This document shows, piece by piece, positions 9,782 through 20,597 of a stretch of DNA of 64,000 nucleotides; the stretch's first letter is position 1; every line of letters starts with the position of its first letter. The stretch is from the NCBI GenBank assembly GCA_023614405.1, contig CM042684.1:472263650-472327649 (forward strand). The letters are read 5' to 3'. The notes beneath the pieces were generated by a model. It made no database searches. It was given only the letters and a program-made list of their open reading frames with translations, and was not told the origin of the DNA. The translations under genes and the position numbers were made by a program. The stretch is from Avena insularis. Its lineage: Eukaryota; Streptophyta; Magnoliopsida; Poales; Poaceae.

Positions 9782-12710
9782 ACATGTTGAGGGCATTCAA
9801 GTTGGATAAATATATTGTCCCATACCAAGAGAAAAGTTTGAAACTATTATGATTGGGACCATTGCTATCAAGGTTGAGGTAACATAATCATTAGTGGAAT
9901 ACAAAGTTTTGTCTCATATGAAATTGTTTTGGTAACAAGACCTGATCAACGTTGTTAACAAAATGATTTCATTGAACAAAACAATGTTTTCACCATGATT
10001 ATCTCCGCTTACTTCTATTCTATCCATTTTAGTTTTTGCTTATGCCTAACTTAAAGGCGTTAAAGAAAAGTACTTATTGGGAGATAACCCAAAAGTTTTA
10101 GATGAGTCTTGGAAGTTATTACTTCAGTAATAACCGCTCCTTATCCTTTTTATTTTCTTTTTGTGCCAAGAGTAACCTCTAATGAGAGAGAAGTAATGAT
10201 TGGGAAAGTTGCTGTCCCGAAACAGATTTCTGTGCTTCACCGTAAACATTTGTGTAAAATCTATGAACGTCTTTTTGAGGCGTGAATTTTTGTGCTTCTG
10301 CCCCAGGTTGTTATATAAATTTCGTTAGTCCAACACTTTTTGATTTGAGCAACAGAAGATCTTCAAAAAAATTCGTCTTTACCTGCTGGTCTGTTTTGAC
10401 AGATTTCTGCCATTTTCTGCATTTGCTTCTTGTTGGTTCCTTTTTGAGTTCTTTTGGGGAATTGAGCTTTTGGAGGGAAGTGCTACAGTAGTTGTGTTTT
10501 AGTGGAAGTTTTATTGGTGTCGGAACTGAACCTAAAGACTTACTATATTGAGTGCACTAATGTTGCTAATAAAGATTGTGTGAAGTTTTGTATGACGGAA
10601 AATTTTTAGGTGTATGGAAGGAATAAGTAATGAGATGAAGGATGGACTAAAGCTCAAGCTTGGGGATGCCACGCGTGTCACCCCAAGAAATATCCAAGAA
10701 CTAAAAGCGTCAAAGCTTGGGGATGCCCAAGGCATCCCCTTCTTCATCAATAAAAATCCCAGGTTTCTTCCAAGCGCTTCATTTTATTGTTTCATGCACA
10801 GTTGTGTTGTTCTTGGAGCGTCTTGTTTTTCGTTTTTGTTTTGGTTTATCGTTTGCTTGGTTTTCTTAGTTTGCTTAATAAATTGGTTGGACCTCCTCTT
10901 TCATACATTGGTTTTCAAATAGTTTGGTTTGGTTTGGAAAAGAGTAGGAAAGTTCATGCTTAAGTGGTAAAGAGAGCTTGTTTTTGACTGTGGCCTATGC
11001 TTTGTCATGCCATGCTTGATATTCTTTTGGCTTTATGCTTAGTATTCTTTGCTGTAGCATGACTTGTTATAAACAATTGAGATTGCTTAATGTGCCTTCG
11101 ATGAATCATGCATTGTTTTAGCATATTAAAGCATAGTATAGTGGTATTCTCCTTTGATGCTTTATTTGGGTTGACTTGGCGCATGCTCACACCATGTTAT
11201 GACTATCCCAAGTCACCATAAGCCTTTATAATCCTTTAGTTTTCAACTTGTAGTATCACTTTATGATTTGATTAATGATTCTTTGTCGCTCTACATGATT
11301 ATGGCCATTATTGCTCTCTCGTTTGTCGCTCCCTCTCTATTGCTAGCCTTCACTTGTGTTGAGTATAACCATTACTCGTGCTTCCAACTCCGCAAAACCA
11401 ATATTTCCAAAGTGTCCACCATATCTACCTAATTAGCATCATTTGCTATTCCGTGCATATTAAGTATGCCTTGTTTTCTTCCGAATAAAATGTTTGCTTG
11501 TTATGAGAAAGTTAGTTAGTAAAGCTCTCACGAACTTGATGGCACACTTTATTTTCTTGCACTTAATAAACCTGAACCATTGCGTCCTTGTTTGTTGCGT
11601 ATATGCTTGCGCTTTATAAGTTGAAGTTAGCAGAACCATGTATCATGGGGAACGCTTTCAACATTGCACTGGTACTTAGTACCTCGTTGATATCATATTC
11701 TTTTGCTTATGGATCCCGGCCGCGTGAAATGAAAGTGGAACTTGTAAGATCATGGAGTTTGTATGTATGTTAGAGAAACGCCTGGGCGCTAGCCTAAGCC
11801 ATGCCTAATCATGGTGGAAACTTGCAGCATAACTATAATGAGCATTCTATAAAGCATCCTCAATAAAAATCTATGCACATAGTAAATAAAAAGATCACTG
11901 AGATGCTCATTGTCTGCTTGCCTTGTCATTTTGATTATGGGATTGCTCCTGTATCATGTGCATGGGGTACCCCGTTGGCGGTTCTCTATGAGACGTATAT
12001 ACTTACAATGACAAGAGCTTACTCGTGACTGAAGTTGAGTAGCATGAGGATCGGTCTTCGTAAGTAAGGGGCATGAGACTTCGATTTATAACTTGTCAAG
12101 CATATCCTCTTAGTTGTGTCACTTTAACCTTAACCACTTAAAGATGCTTATGATAGGGGCAATGAGATCTCAAAGCTAATGAGTACCATACTTTCAGCAT
12201 TTGGAAGCCTTTCAAACTTTTCAAAACCTATTCATTTCCTTGTTGAGTCTCCACACATTCTATGAGCACTTTCTTGAGAGCATAGTGGCCATTCTTAGTT
12301 CTATGTGCATTGTCCCAAGACTTGTTGATTGATGCATAACTTTGATATTGCTTGTTTTAAACTACTTGTATCTAGTCACTCTTATAAACTTTGAAGGTGT
12401 CCTATGCGTTTATATTTGCTACTCTATGAGGGACAAGCTGAATGCCATTATGCTATGTTTTATTTATGTGAAACAAACAAACATCTTGCAAAGCATTGTT
12501 ATTCATGAATCTTTTGTTTGTGCCTTTTCATGTTGCAACCTAGTTTCTTTGCCTCATTATTAGAACTTTATCTTTCATGTTATGATTGAAGTACTATGAT
12601 CCCAGCTTTGAATGCTTTACAAATACCTTGATCAAGTTTATGATGGTGCATGTCACCTCAAAAAATTCTTTCTTTTTATCACTTACCTACTGAGGGCGAG
12701 CAGGAGTTAA
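9782..12710 (+). other. Non-coding 3' interior of Y
   Basis: About 2.9 kb without a supported gene. The 5' part (10064-10280) matches the 3' UTR of X (17918-18130). Two copies of AAGCTTGGGGATGCC (10656-10670 and 10715-10728) resemble the polypurine tract at 12711, and the second forms a perfect hairpin. Short frames inside look like chance. Confidence 0.75.
10719..10739 (+). other. Perfect hairpin in the Y interior
   Basis: GGGGATGCC, loop CAA, GGCATCCCC: a 9-bp perfect stem overlapping the internal polypurine-like copy. In RNA it could be a packaging or processing structure; that role is inference. Confidence 0.7.
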
Positions 12711-12722
12711 GCTTGGGGATGT
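12711..12722 (+). other. polypurine tract of Y
   Basis: GCTTGGGGATGT directly before the 3' LTR TGATACATTGC. Confidence 0.75.
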
Positions 12723-14104
12723 TGATACATTGCAAATGTATCTATAATTTTTTATGTTCCATGCTTGGTTTTATCTACTTTCTTATGTTTTGTCCACACT
12801 TTGGAGTACTTTTCATATGATTTTTGGACTAACCTATTAACAAGAGCCACAGTGCCAGCTGCCTGTTTTCTGCTGTTTTTGGTTCTAGGAAAGTCAGAAA
12901 ATGAATATTCTCAGAATTGGACGGGACAAAAGCCGAAAATCCTATTTCACGTAAGACTCCGAGCGAATTTGAGGATTTGGGGCTGGGCCAGCCACACACC
13001 ACCTGGCCACGGGCCTGGGTGGTCAGCACCGCCTGACACCCCAGCCCCTCTCCCTCTTCGCCTATAAGATGCCTTCTGACCTAAAAACTCAGCGGGGTTC
13101 GACGTTTTTCTAGAAGGAGTTCCGCTCCGCCGCCACCACCAGATTCCACGAAACAGCACCAGAAACTCCTTTCTGGCACCCTGCCGGGACATGGAATTGG
13201 AGGAGATCATCATCACCATCGCTTCTCCATCGACCATCCATGTTTCCCCATCTATGAGTGAGTAATCCCCCGCTGTAGGCTATGGGGATGGTAGGGATTG
13301 GATGAGATCGTTCATGTAATGGCATCGGATTGTTAGGGCATGGTGCCTAGTATCTTTTATTAGTGCTTTATGACTTTGTTGCAACTTGTTATGCTTAATG
13401 CTTGTCACTAGGGCCCGAGTGCCATGATTTCAGATCTGAACATGTTATTGATTCATTATGATAGTATTCTTTATGGTCCTATCTGCAAGTTGTATACACA
13501 CGTTGTTGTCCGGAACCAATGGCCCCGAAGTGACAGAAATCGTGATAACCGGAGGGAATGGCTTTGATGTGAGGATCACATGTGTTCATGGAGTGTTAAT
13601 GCTTTGCTCCGGTGCTCTATTAAAAGGAGCACCTTAATTGCCAGTAGTTCCCTTGAGGCCCCGCTGCAAACGGGCTGGCTGGACAAAAGATGTTGTGCAA
13701 GTTCTCATTGCGAGCACGTATGACTATATATGGAACACATGCCTAGGATTATCTAGTACTTGGATGCTTTATCTTATTTATCTGCAATTGCCCTATGTTC
13801 TGATTGCTATGTGAATTGTCTTGTCCATGCAACGCCCGTCCATCCATCCCTATGCCTACCGCACTCGAATCCTATTGTTACTGCTATCTTTACTTTACTA
13901 CTGCTGTTACTTTACTATTGCTACTACAAAACTATTGCTACTGATAAACTGATGTGAGCAAGATTGTTTCCAGGTGCAGCTGAATTGACAACTCAGTTGT
14001 TAAGGCTTATAAATATTCTTTGGCTCCCCTTGTGTCGAATCAATAAATTAGGTTTCACTTCCCTCGAAAATACTGCGATACACCCCTATACTTGTGGGTC
14101 ATCA
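12723..14104 (+). repeat. 3' LTR of Y (1382 bp)
   Basis: Same ends as the 5' LTR. It differs by scattered substitutions and by small deletions in the GC-rich promoter part (around 12950-13040). Followed by TSD GCAAG. Confidence 0.92.
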
Positions 14105-14109
14105 GCAAG

Positions 14110-14371
14110 CTTTTACTTTCTTCCACACAATACGTTTAATCCTTTATTTTCAGCAAAACCGGTGAGATTGACAACCTCACTGTAAGTTGGGGCAAAGTTC
14201 TGTGGTTGTGTTGTGCAGAATTCCAAGTTGGAAACAACACCTTGGAGGTGTTTCCTTGCTCCTACTGGTTCGATAACCTTGGTTTCATAACTGAGGGAAA
14301 CTTACTGCTGTTCTCATCATACCTTCCTCTTGGGGTTCCCCAACGAGCTCGTTATCAACCACGAGTCAGCA
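14110..14371 (+). repeat. 5' LTR of X, second part
   Basis: Resumes the LTR of X after Y and its TSD. It matches 18135-18390 (3' LTR end) and the corresponding part of J through the CCTTCCTCTTGGGGTTCCCC region, and ends GAGTCAGCA. Confidence 0.88.
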
Positions 14372-14381
14372 AGTATTTTTC

Positions 14382-14399
14382 TGGCGCCGTTGCTGGGGA
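14382..14399 (+). other. primer-binding site of X
   Basis: TGGCGCCGTTGCTGGGGA, 10 bases after the LTR; one C to T change from the site of Y. Confidence 0.85.
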
Positions 14400-14560
14400 G
14401 TCAAGGACATCTTCACAAGGGGTGTCCCTCATAACCAATATCTTTACTTTGTTATTTTTGTTTTGCTTAGTTTATTTCTGCTTTGTTTGCTTGTTTCTTT
14501 ATCAAAAACACAAAAAATATTAGTTGTACTAGTTTGCTTTCTTTATTCAAAACACAAAAA

Positions 14561-15340
14561 ATGACTACTCTTGAAAATACTAAGTTGTGTGACTTCACTA
14601 GCACCAACAACAATGATTTCATGTGCACACCTATTGCTCCCCCTGTTCTTGAAGCTACGTTCTTTGAAATTAAACCTTCTTTACTCAATCTTGTTATGAG
14701 GGAACAATTTTCTAGTATTGGTACTGAAGATGCTGCTGCTCATCTTAATAACTTTGTTGAACTTTGTGAGATGCAAAAGCATAGGGATATAGATGGGGAT
14801 ATTATTAAGCTTAAATTGTTTCCTTTCTCTTTGGGAGGAAAAGCTAAAGAATGGTTGCAATCCCTAATTAGAAATAGTGTTGATTCTTGGACTAAATGCA
14901 AAGATGCTTTCATTGGAAAATACTATCCTCTTGCTAAGATTATATCTATGAGAAGTGAAATAATGAAGTTTAAACAATCTGATAATGAACATGTTGCTCA
15001 AGCTTGGGAAAGAATGAAATCTTTGGTAAAGAATTGTCCCACTCATGGACTGACTGCTTGGATGATTATCCAAACCTTTTATGCAGGATTGAATTATTCT
15101 TCAAGAAACCTACTGGATTCTGCTGCTGGAGGTACCTTTATGACCATCACTTTGGGTGCTGCAACAAAGCTTCTGGATAATATGATGGTTAACTATTCTA
15201 AATGGCATACTGAGAGAGCTCCACAAGGTAAGAAGGTAAATTCTGTTGAAGAAACCTCCTCCTTGAGTGATAAAATTGATGTTATTATGTCTATGCTTGT
15301 TAATGGAAAGGTCATATTGATCCAAATCATGTTCCCTTAG
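14561..15340 (+). pseudogene. gag (capsid) of X, 5' part of a broken gag-pro frame
   Basis: The start is placed at ATG 14561 (MTTLENTKL) because the upstream in-frame Met (14483) lies in leader sequence shared with Y. A retrotransposon-gag domain covers about residues 70-185, with the hallmark FPFSLGGKAKEWLQSL followed by SWTKCKDAFIGKYYP. It would form the capsid of the virus-like particle. Near 15308 a single indel shifts the frame; the correct continuation (GHIDPNHVP) is read in the frame of the next entry, so the current C-terminus after that point is spurious. Confidence 0.88.
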
Positions 15341-16620
15341 CCTCTTTGGTTGCTCAAGAAGAGCAAGTTGATGTGAACTTTATAAGAAATAATAATTTTG
15401 GTAACAATGGTTATGGTAATAACAATTATAGGCCATACCCTCTTAATAATACTTATGGTTATCATGGTAAACCTGGAATACCTAGTGAATAAAGAATTTT
15501 AGAAGTTGAAAGAGCCACTAAGAACTTCATGCAAATGCAATATGAGCAGAATAAATTATTTACTAAAACCATGGAGGAACAATCTACTATTTTGAAAAAT
15601 ATTAGTCATCAACTTGAGAGTTTAAATAGGGAAATTCCTAGTTTGCAATTAAAATTTTCTAATGCTGAAAGAAATATATCATCTTTGTCTAAAGCACAAT
15701 CCTCTTTGATTAATAAAATGGCTGCTAAACCTGAAACTATTGAAAATCCCTTTGCTGCTACTAATGCCATACAAGTTAGAATTGATGAAAATGTTAGATT
15801 ATTAGCTGAATTGCATGCTAAGTGGGAAAGAGAAGATGAAATTGCTAGAAATATTAGTGTTTCTACTATCACTACCACTAATGTTGAAGCTAGTAAACCC
15901 AATGGAACCTTTTCTAATAAAAATGCTAAAATTATTCGAAATATGGGAAACAATAGCTCCACTACTTTAGATGATAATTATGATTTTGATCTTGATGGTT
16001 GCAATATCTCTGAAGTAATTAAGTTCCTACAAAAACTTCCTAAAAGTCCTAATGCTAGTGCTATGAATATGGCCTTTACAAAACACATTATTGATGCTCT
16101 CATAAAAATTAAAGAAGAAAAGATGAAACATAAAGCTTATATTCCTATGAAACTAGAAGATGGTTGGGAACCCATCATTAATATGAAAGTGAATGATTTT
16201 GATTTCAAAGCTTTATGTGATCTTGATAGTAGTGTTTCTATTATGCCTAGAAGGATTTATGATATGCTTGATTTGCCACCATTGGAAGATTTTTATTTAA
16301 ATGTCCCACTTGATGATAATGCTAAAAAGAAACTCATGGGGAGTATTAATGATGTTCTTATTTTGGTTAACAACGCCTATGTCCCCATTGATTTCTATGT
16401 TTTGGATGTTGAATGCAATGCTTCTTGTCCTATTACTTTGGGAAGACCTTTTCTTAGAACTGTTGGTGCCATTATTGATATGAAAGAAGGCACCATTAAA
16501 TATCAAATCCCACTCAAGAAAGGTATGGAACACTTCCCTAAGAAGAGAGAGAAGATTCCTTTTGCCTCTCCTATGAAAACAAAATTTGCTTTTAATGCTT
16601 CTTCATTTGAGAACACTTGA
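15310..16620 (+). pseudogene. gag C-terminus and aspartic protease of X
   Basis: Continues gag in a second frame, with one in-frame TAA at 15490-15492, then open from 15529 (363 residues). An Asn/Tyr/Gly-rich linker at 15385-15480 is followed by a coiled-coil-like stretch with many Leu, Glu and Asn at about 15540-15720. A retropepsin-like domain starts near 16200: CDLDSSVSIMP at the active site, then LGRPFLRTVGAIIDM. The usual Asp-Leu-Gly of this clade reads Asp-Leu-Asp, so the catalytic loop Gly is lost. No pol follows; the 3' UTR begins directly after the stop. Confidence 0.85.
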
Positions 16621-16664
16621 TTCTTTTTCTTGCTTCTTATGCCTAACTTAAAGGTGTTAAAGAA

Positions 16665-17912
16665 TGGTGTCTGTGGAGAGACAAGCATGAACCCAAGCCT
16701 GCACTAGCATCTTGGGAGATGGTATGTAAACCCAAAGAGAATGGTGGTCTTGGCATTGTAAACTTTTAGAAGAAAAATGAGGCACTATTAATGAAGCATT
16801 TGCATAAATTTTTAAATAAAGCTAATGTGCCTTGGGTACTACTCATTTGGAGTTCCTATTACTCAGATTCGTTGCCGAGCATGGATAGGCCTTGTGGGTC
16901 ATTTTGGTGGCGAGATATATTAAAACTCTTGGATAAGCATAAGGATATCGCTGTAGTTGATTGTGGTTCAGGGGATACCTTTCAATTTTGGACTGATAAA
17001 TGGAATTTCTTGGGATCGACTCAACCTTTATCTACAAGATTTCCTAGACTTTTATCTTTTGTCCTAGATGAGAGTCTCACAGCAGCTGAGGTTTACAACA
17101 TTGTAGATATAACATCTCTGCTATATTTGCCTCTTTCTTCCAGAGCTTTTGAGGAGTTGCAATTGGTACAATAGGGCATGATTGATCAGCCATTGAGTTC
17201 TGATTCTGATTCCTGGACTTATGCATGGGGACACGAATATGTTGCTGCAAAGTACTATGCACATATACACTCTCATTTGATTGTGTCAGTAGTATATAGG
17301 TGGATATGGAAATCTGCATGCGTACTCAAGGTTAAAGTTTTTGCATGGCTTCTGCTAAGTGATAGGATAAATACTAAGGATCTATTGATCAGAAGAAATT
17401 GGAAAGTTACTAATGACAAGTTTTGTGTGCTATGCCCTACCAGTACCTATGAAGAGCGCTTCCATCTCTTTTTTACATGCAATTTTAGTCAGCGGATCTG
17501 GTCCTATTTACAAATCGACTGGACCTTCAGCAATGATATGCAGATAGTAATTCAGGAGGCTAAAAAGGATTTTGGGAAGCCTTTCTTCATGGAGGTCATG
17601 ATTTTAGCGTGTTGGCACATCTGGAAACAGCGTAACGATAAATTTTTTCAACATGAGAGGCCCACCTTTGCTAGGTGGAAATGTAATTTTTTACATGATA
17701 TTACACTATTAGAACATAGAATTAAGAAAAAGCATCGACAGAGGTTGAAGGAATGGATAGCTAATCTTCCTTGTTAGTGATTGTGTATATGGTAGAGGTG
17801 AGTGGCATTTTTTACTTTTGTTGTATAGTTGGGTTAAACAGTTTGTATGTTCTTTTACTTTCTTAAATAAATTATAACTGTGGGGCTTTTGCCTCACAGT
17901 ACAGGGTCAAAA
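16665..17912 (+). mobile_element. 5'-truncated L1-type LINE in the 3' region of X
   Basis: A single reading frame runs from 16665 to the stop at 17777, with only two in-frame stops (TAG 16767-16769 and TAG 17172-17174). It reads the C-terminal end of a LINE ORF2 (CLWRDKHEPKPALASWEM, later GGLGIVNF) and the zinc-binding reverse-transcriptase-associated domain (about 17290-17530: KVFAWLLLSDRINTKDLL, CVLCPTSTYEERFHLFFTC). A 3' UTR of 135 bases ends in a short A run. Flanks are 15-bp near-identical repeats, AAAGGTGTTAAAGAA (16650-16664) and AAAGGCATTAAAGAA (17913-17927), with two differences, typical of target-primed reverse transcription. Confidence 0.88.
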
Positions 17913-17927
17913 AAAGGCATTAAAGAA

Positions 17928-18134
17928 AAGTACTTATTGAGAGATAACCCAAAAGTTTTAGATGAGTCTTGGAAGTTATTACTTCTGTAATAACCGCCCC
18001 TTATCCTTTTTTTATTTGCTTTTTGTGCCAAGAGTAACCTCTAATGAGAGAGAAGTAATGCTTGGGAAAGTTGCTGTCCCGAAACAGATTTTTCTGCTTC
18101 ACTGTAAAAATTTGTATAAAATCTCTGTATGTCG
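17928..18134 (+). other. 3' UTR of X joined to a truncated LTR
   Basis: Matches 10075-10280 of Y (GAGATAACCCAAAAGTTTTAG and following). At about 18134 it switches abruptly to LTR sequence: a deletion removed the remaining UTR, the polypurine tract and about 1.3 kb of the 3' LTR. Confidence 0.8.
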
Positions 18135-18390
18135 TTTCTTCCACACAATACGTTTAATCCTTTGTTTTCAGCAAAACTGGTGAGATTGACAACCTCACTG
18201 TAAGTTGGGGGCAAAGTTCTGTGGTTGTGTTGTGCAGGATTCCAAGTTGGAAACAACACCTTGGAGGTGTTTCCTTGCTCCTACTGGTTCGATAACCTTG
18301 GTTTCATAACTGAGGGAAACTTACTGCTGTGCTTATCATACCTTCCTCTTGGGGTTCCCCAACGAGCTCGTTATCAACCACGAGTCAGCA
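18135..18390 (+). repeat. 3' LTR of X, last 256 bases
   Basis: Homologous to 14117-14371 from TTTCTTCCACACAATACG to the terminal GAGTCAGCA. The TSD copy GTGCG follows at 18391-18395. Confidence 0.85.
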
Positions 18391-18543
18391 GTGCGTTCCA
18401 TAAATGTGTGGTAGTCTCTTGGCTTGGGATTCTTCTATATGGCTGATTCAAGCACTTCCAAGTAGAATAAAGAGCATTCCAGCAGTGTTGTGATATCTAT
18501 TGTGGAAGGTACTAGTACTTCCATAGAGATTGAATAAGAATTC
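18391..18543 (+). pseudogene. Zinc-knuckle/DUF4283-type pseudogene, segment 2 of 4
   Basis: Continues segment 1 after removal of X. In one frame it reads GLGFFYMADSSTSK, a stop, then NKEHSSSVVISIVEGTSTS, the linker after the zinc knuckles in Triticeae DUF4283-like ORFs. It is cut at 18543 by the solo LTR (TSD AATTC). Confidence 0.6.
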
Positions 18544-20257
18544 TGTTGGGTTCCGTAGCAGAAAACAAACAAAAAATCCTAACAACGTGAACGCCGTAGC
18601 CAAGATCTATTCTATGCAGATGTAAAGTAACCGAGGGATTCGATATTCATACCCTTGAAGACCGAAAGCTTTTACATTTAGGAGAACATTGACGATGAAG
18701 ATGAACAATGGTGTCGACCTCAAGGTCTTGCAGATGAACGGGCACCATGCTCCAAGCTCCATAGCTCCAAGATCCATGGCTCCAAAGCTCCAGACATGCA
18801 GCAAGATCCAAGTTCTACACACATCTGGTGCAGAGACATCCCCTAGACTTTGATCCAGCAGAGCAGCAGACGAAGATTGATCCGGACCGAAGTCCCGATA
18901 GCACGATAGTGTGTGTATGGTGGAGATCTCTCTCCTCATATGCATGTTCCAATGGAGGAACCACATGTGTGTGAGAGAGAAATTGGGATTCCTTTGAGGG
19001 GAGGGGTGCCCTTTTATAGGTGGGATGGAGGTACTCCCTTCCTCAAAGTCTCGGGGTAGGACTAATCAAGGGAGGAGGTGGGGGAGGCACACCAGCCAGC
19101 CCCACTCATGGTCCCCACGTGGGGATAAGCCCATTAGGGCCGCCAGCCACCCCTTGGCCCCTCCTAGGGCATGCGCCCCCTCTCCGGAGGCCCATTTAAG
19201 TGGGCTACCACATTAAATACAATTAAAAATACTTTTTTATATTAATTCATTTAGTTAATATTAAATACATATTATTTAATACCTATCACTCTAAAAGACC
19301 TTTTAGACCCCTTCGATCAATATCGAATTACACCGAAACACTTTCAGTATCTCCCTGAAACAATTCCGGTGTTCTCCCTCTTTTCTCCGTCAATCCCAAA
19401 TCAATACCTAAGAATCACTACCTTAAGCGTGCCACCCTTACGGTTCGGGAACACGTATAAATGATCGAGACACCTCTCCTATTAATTACCAATAGCAGGA
19501 TCTGGATAACCATAATGGCTCATGTGCATTCCACGATTTAACTTGATCGCTTGAACCTTAAATGTCGAGTCTCATTCCCTTTGCTATGCGATACTTAGTT
19601 TGTCCAAGATCCGATCATCAATATCTCTATACCTAGTTCAACCTTGTTACCGACAAACACATTTACTCATTCCCTTGATATTACATCCTCGTGACCTAGT
19701 CACACATTTGCAAACTTTATAGGTGTAATCTCGTCGAGTGGGCCTAGAGTATCTATCTGTCACGCGGACGAGCAAATCTTGATCTTGATACATACTCCTC
19801 TACACATCCTTTCGAAAAAACTGAGAAGTAATTTTATGATCACATTTTTATGGAGTGACGTTTGGTACCATCAAGGCTTCCTCCAATAATGGTGATTATA
19901 TATGATCTCATGGTCAAAGGACTGGGTTACTATGTTTTGCTAGTCATCGCAGTGTTGAACCTTGTGAATGATCTCATTGTAATACTTTGAGTTGGGTGTG
20001 TGTCCATCATGTCATTCATCTAATGACATGACCCCATTGTCAATTGACATAAATGTCCATGATCGGGAACCTCGATCATCGGTTGACCAATGGACTAGTT
20101 GAATAGAGGCTACTAGGAACCTGGTTTGTTTACATACCACATGTGTACTAATGTTTCCACTTAGTAAAGTTATATCATGTTATAAAAATTATTATGAACA
20201 TTTGAAATATGACAATAAACGATCTTTATTATTTGCCTCTAGGGCATATTTCCAACA
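18544..20257 (-). mobile_element. Solo LTR, Ty1/copia (Angela-like), 1714 bp, minus strand
   Basis: In element orientation it begins TGTTGGAAATATGCCCTAG (right end) and ends CGGAACCCAACA. No primer site, polypurine tract or interior is attached. Both sides carry AATTC (18539-18543 and 20258-20262). This is the product of LTR-LTR recombination. A TATA-like CCTATAAAAG lies on the minus strand at 19011-19020. Confidence 0.93.
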
Positions 20258-20597
20258 AATTCAACATGGTCTTTGGAGATAGTTAGAGATGCACTGCCAG
20301 ACCTATTGGACCAAACCAATACATCATGTGATTTCCTAATCCTAGAAAGGTGGAACGTGATGTCTATTATTGTTCCTCTAAGTACATGAAGATAGTGGAT
20401 GCTACTATTAGGTTGTCGACCTGGACTACATCAATAGGTGATAAAGGTGTGTTGTAGAAAGTCTAGGTGAGAATTAGCAATGTTCCCCTAGACAAAAGAA
20501 CTGAAGCAAATGCTTACTATGTTGGTTCCTTGGATGGTGTATCTCTTGATTTAGATACATCAACTCCGTACAAGCCTGAATATGTGAAGGTGCTTAT
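20258..20597 (+). pseudogene. Zinc-knuckle/DUF4283-type pseudogene, segment 3 of 4
   Basis: The longest recognisable piece of the DUF4283-like region. It reads, in one frame with stops, RCTARPIGPNQYIM, then YMKIVDATIRLSTWTTSIGD, then VRISNVPLDKRTEANAYYVG, and ends in KPEYVKVLI at the insertion of H. At least four stop codons show decay. The frame resumes after H in segment 4. Confidence 0.65.

Larger units (their letters stand above)
6807..14104 (+). mobile_element. Complete Athila-like Ty3/gypsy element Y, non-autonomous, inside the LTR of X
   Basis: Two LTRs of 1416 and 1382 bp start TGATACATTGCAAATG and end TTGTGGGTCATCA. They flank a primer site (8234), a 5' ORF of unknown function, about 2.9 kb of non-coding DNA and a polypurine tract (12711). 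The TSD is GCAAG at 6802-6806 and 14105-14109, an exact match. There is no gag, RT or integrase; only a fragment resembling the C-terminal part of an aspartic protease is visible. It must depend on proteins of a relative, plausibly an X-like or autonomous Athila element with the same primer site. Confidence 0.93.
5512..18390 (+). mobile_element. Athila-like Ty3/gypsy element X (gag-pro only), containing Y and a LINE
   Basis: The 5' LTR starts TGATATGTTGC at 5512, is interrupted by Y (6807-14104) and ends GAGTCAGCA at 14371. A TGGCGCC primer site follows, then gag-protease frames, then a LINE insertion, then 3' UTR joined to the last 256 bases of a 3' LTR ending GAGTCAGCA at 18390. Flanks are GTGTG (5507-5511) and GTGCG (18391-18395), a TSD with one transition. 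No RT, integrase or RNase H is found; pol was either never present or was deleted. Family resemblance is to the Sabrina/WHAM group of Triticeae, from memory. Confidence 0.88.
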
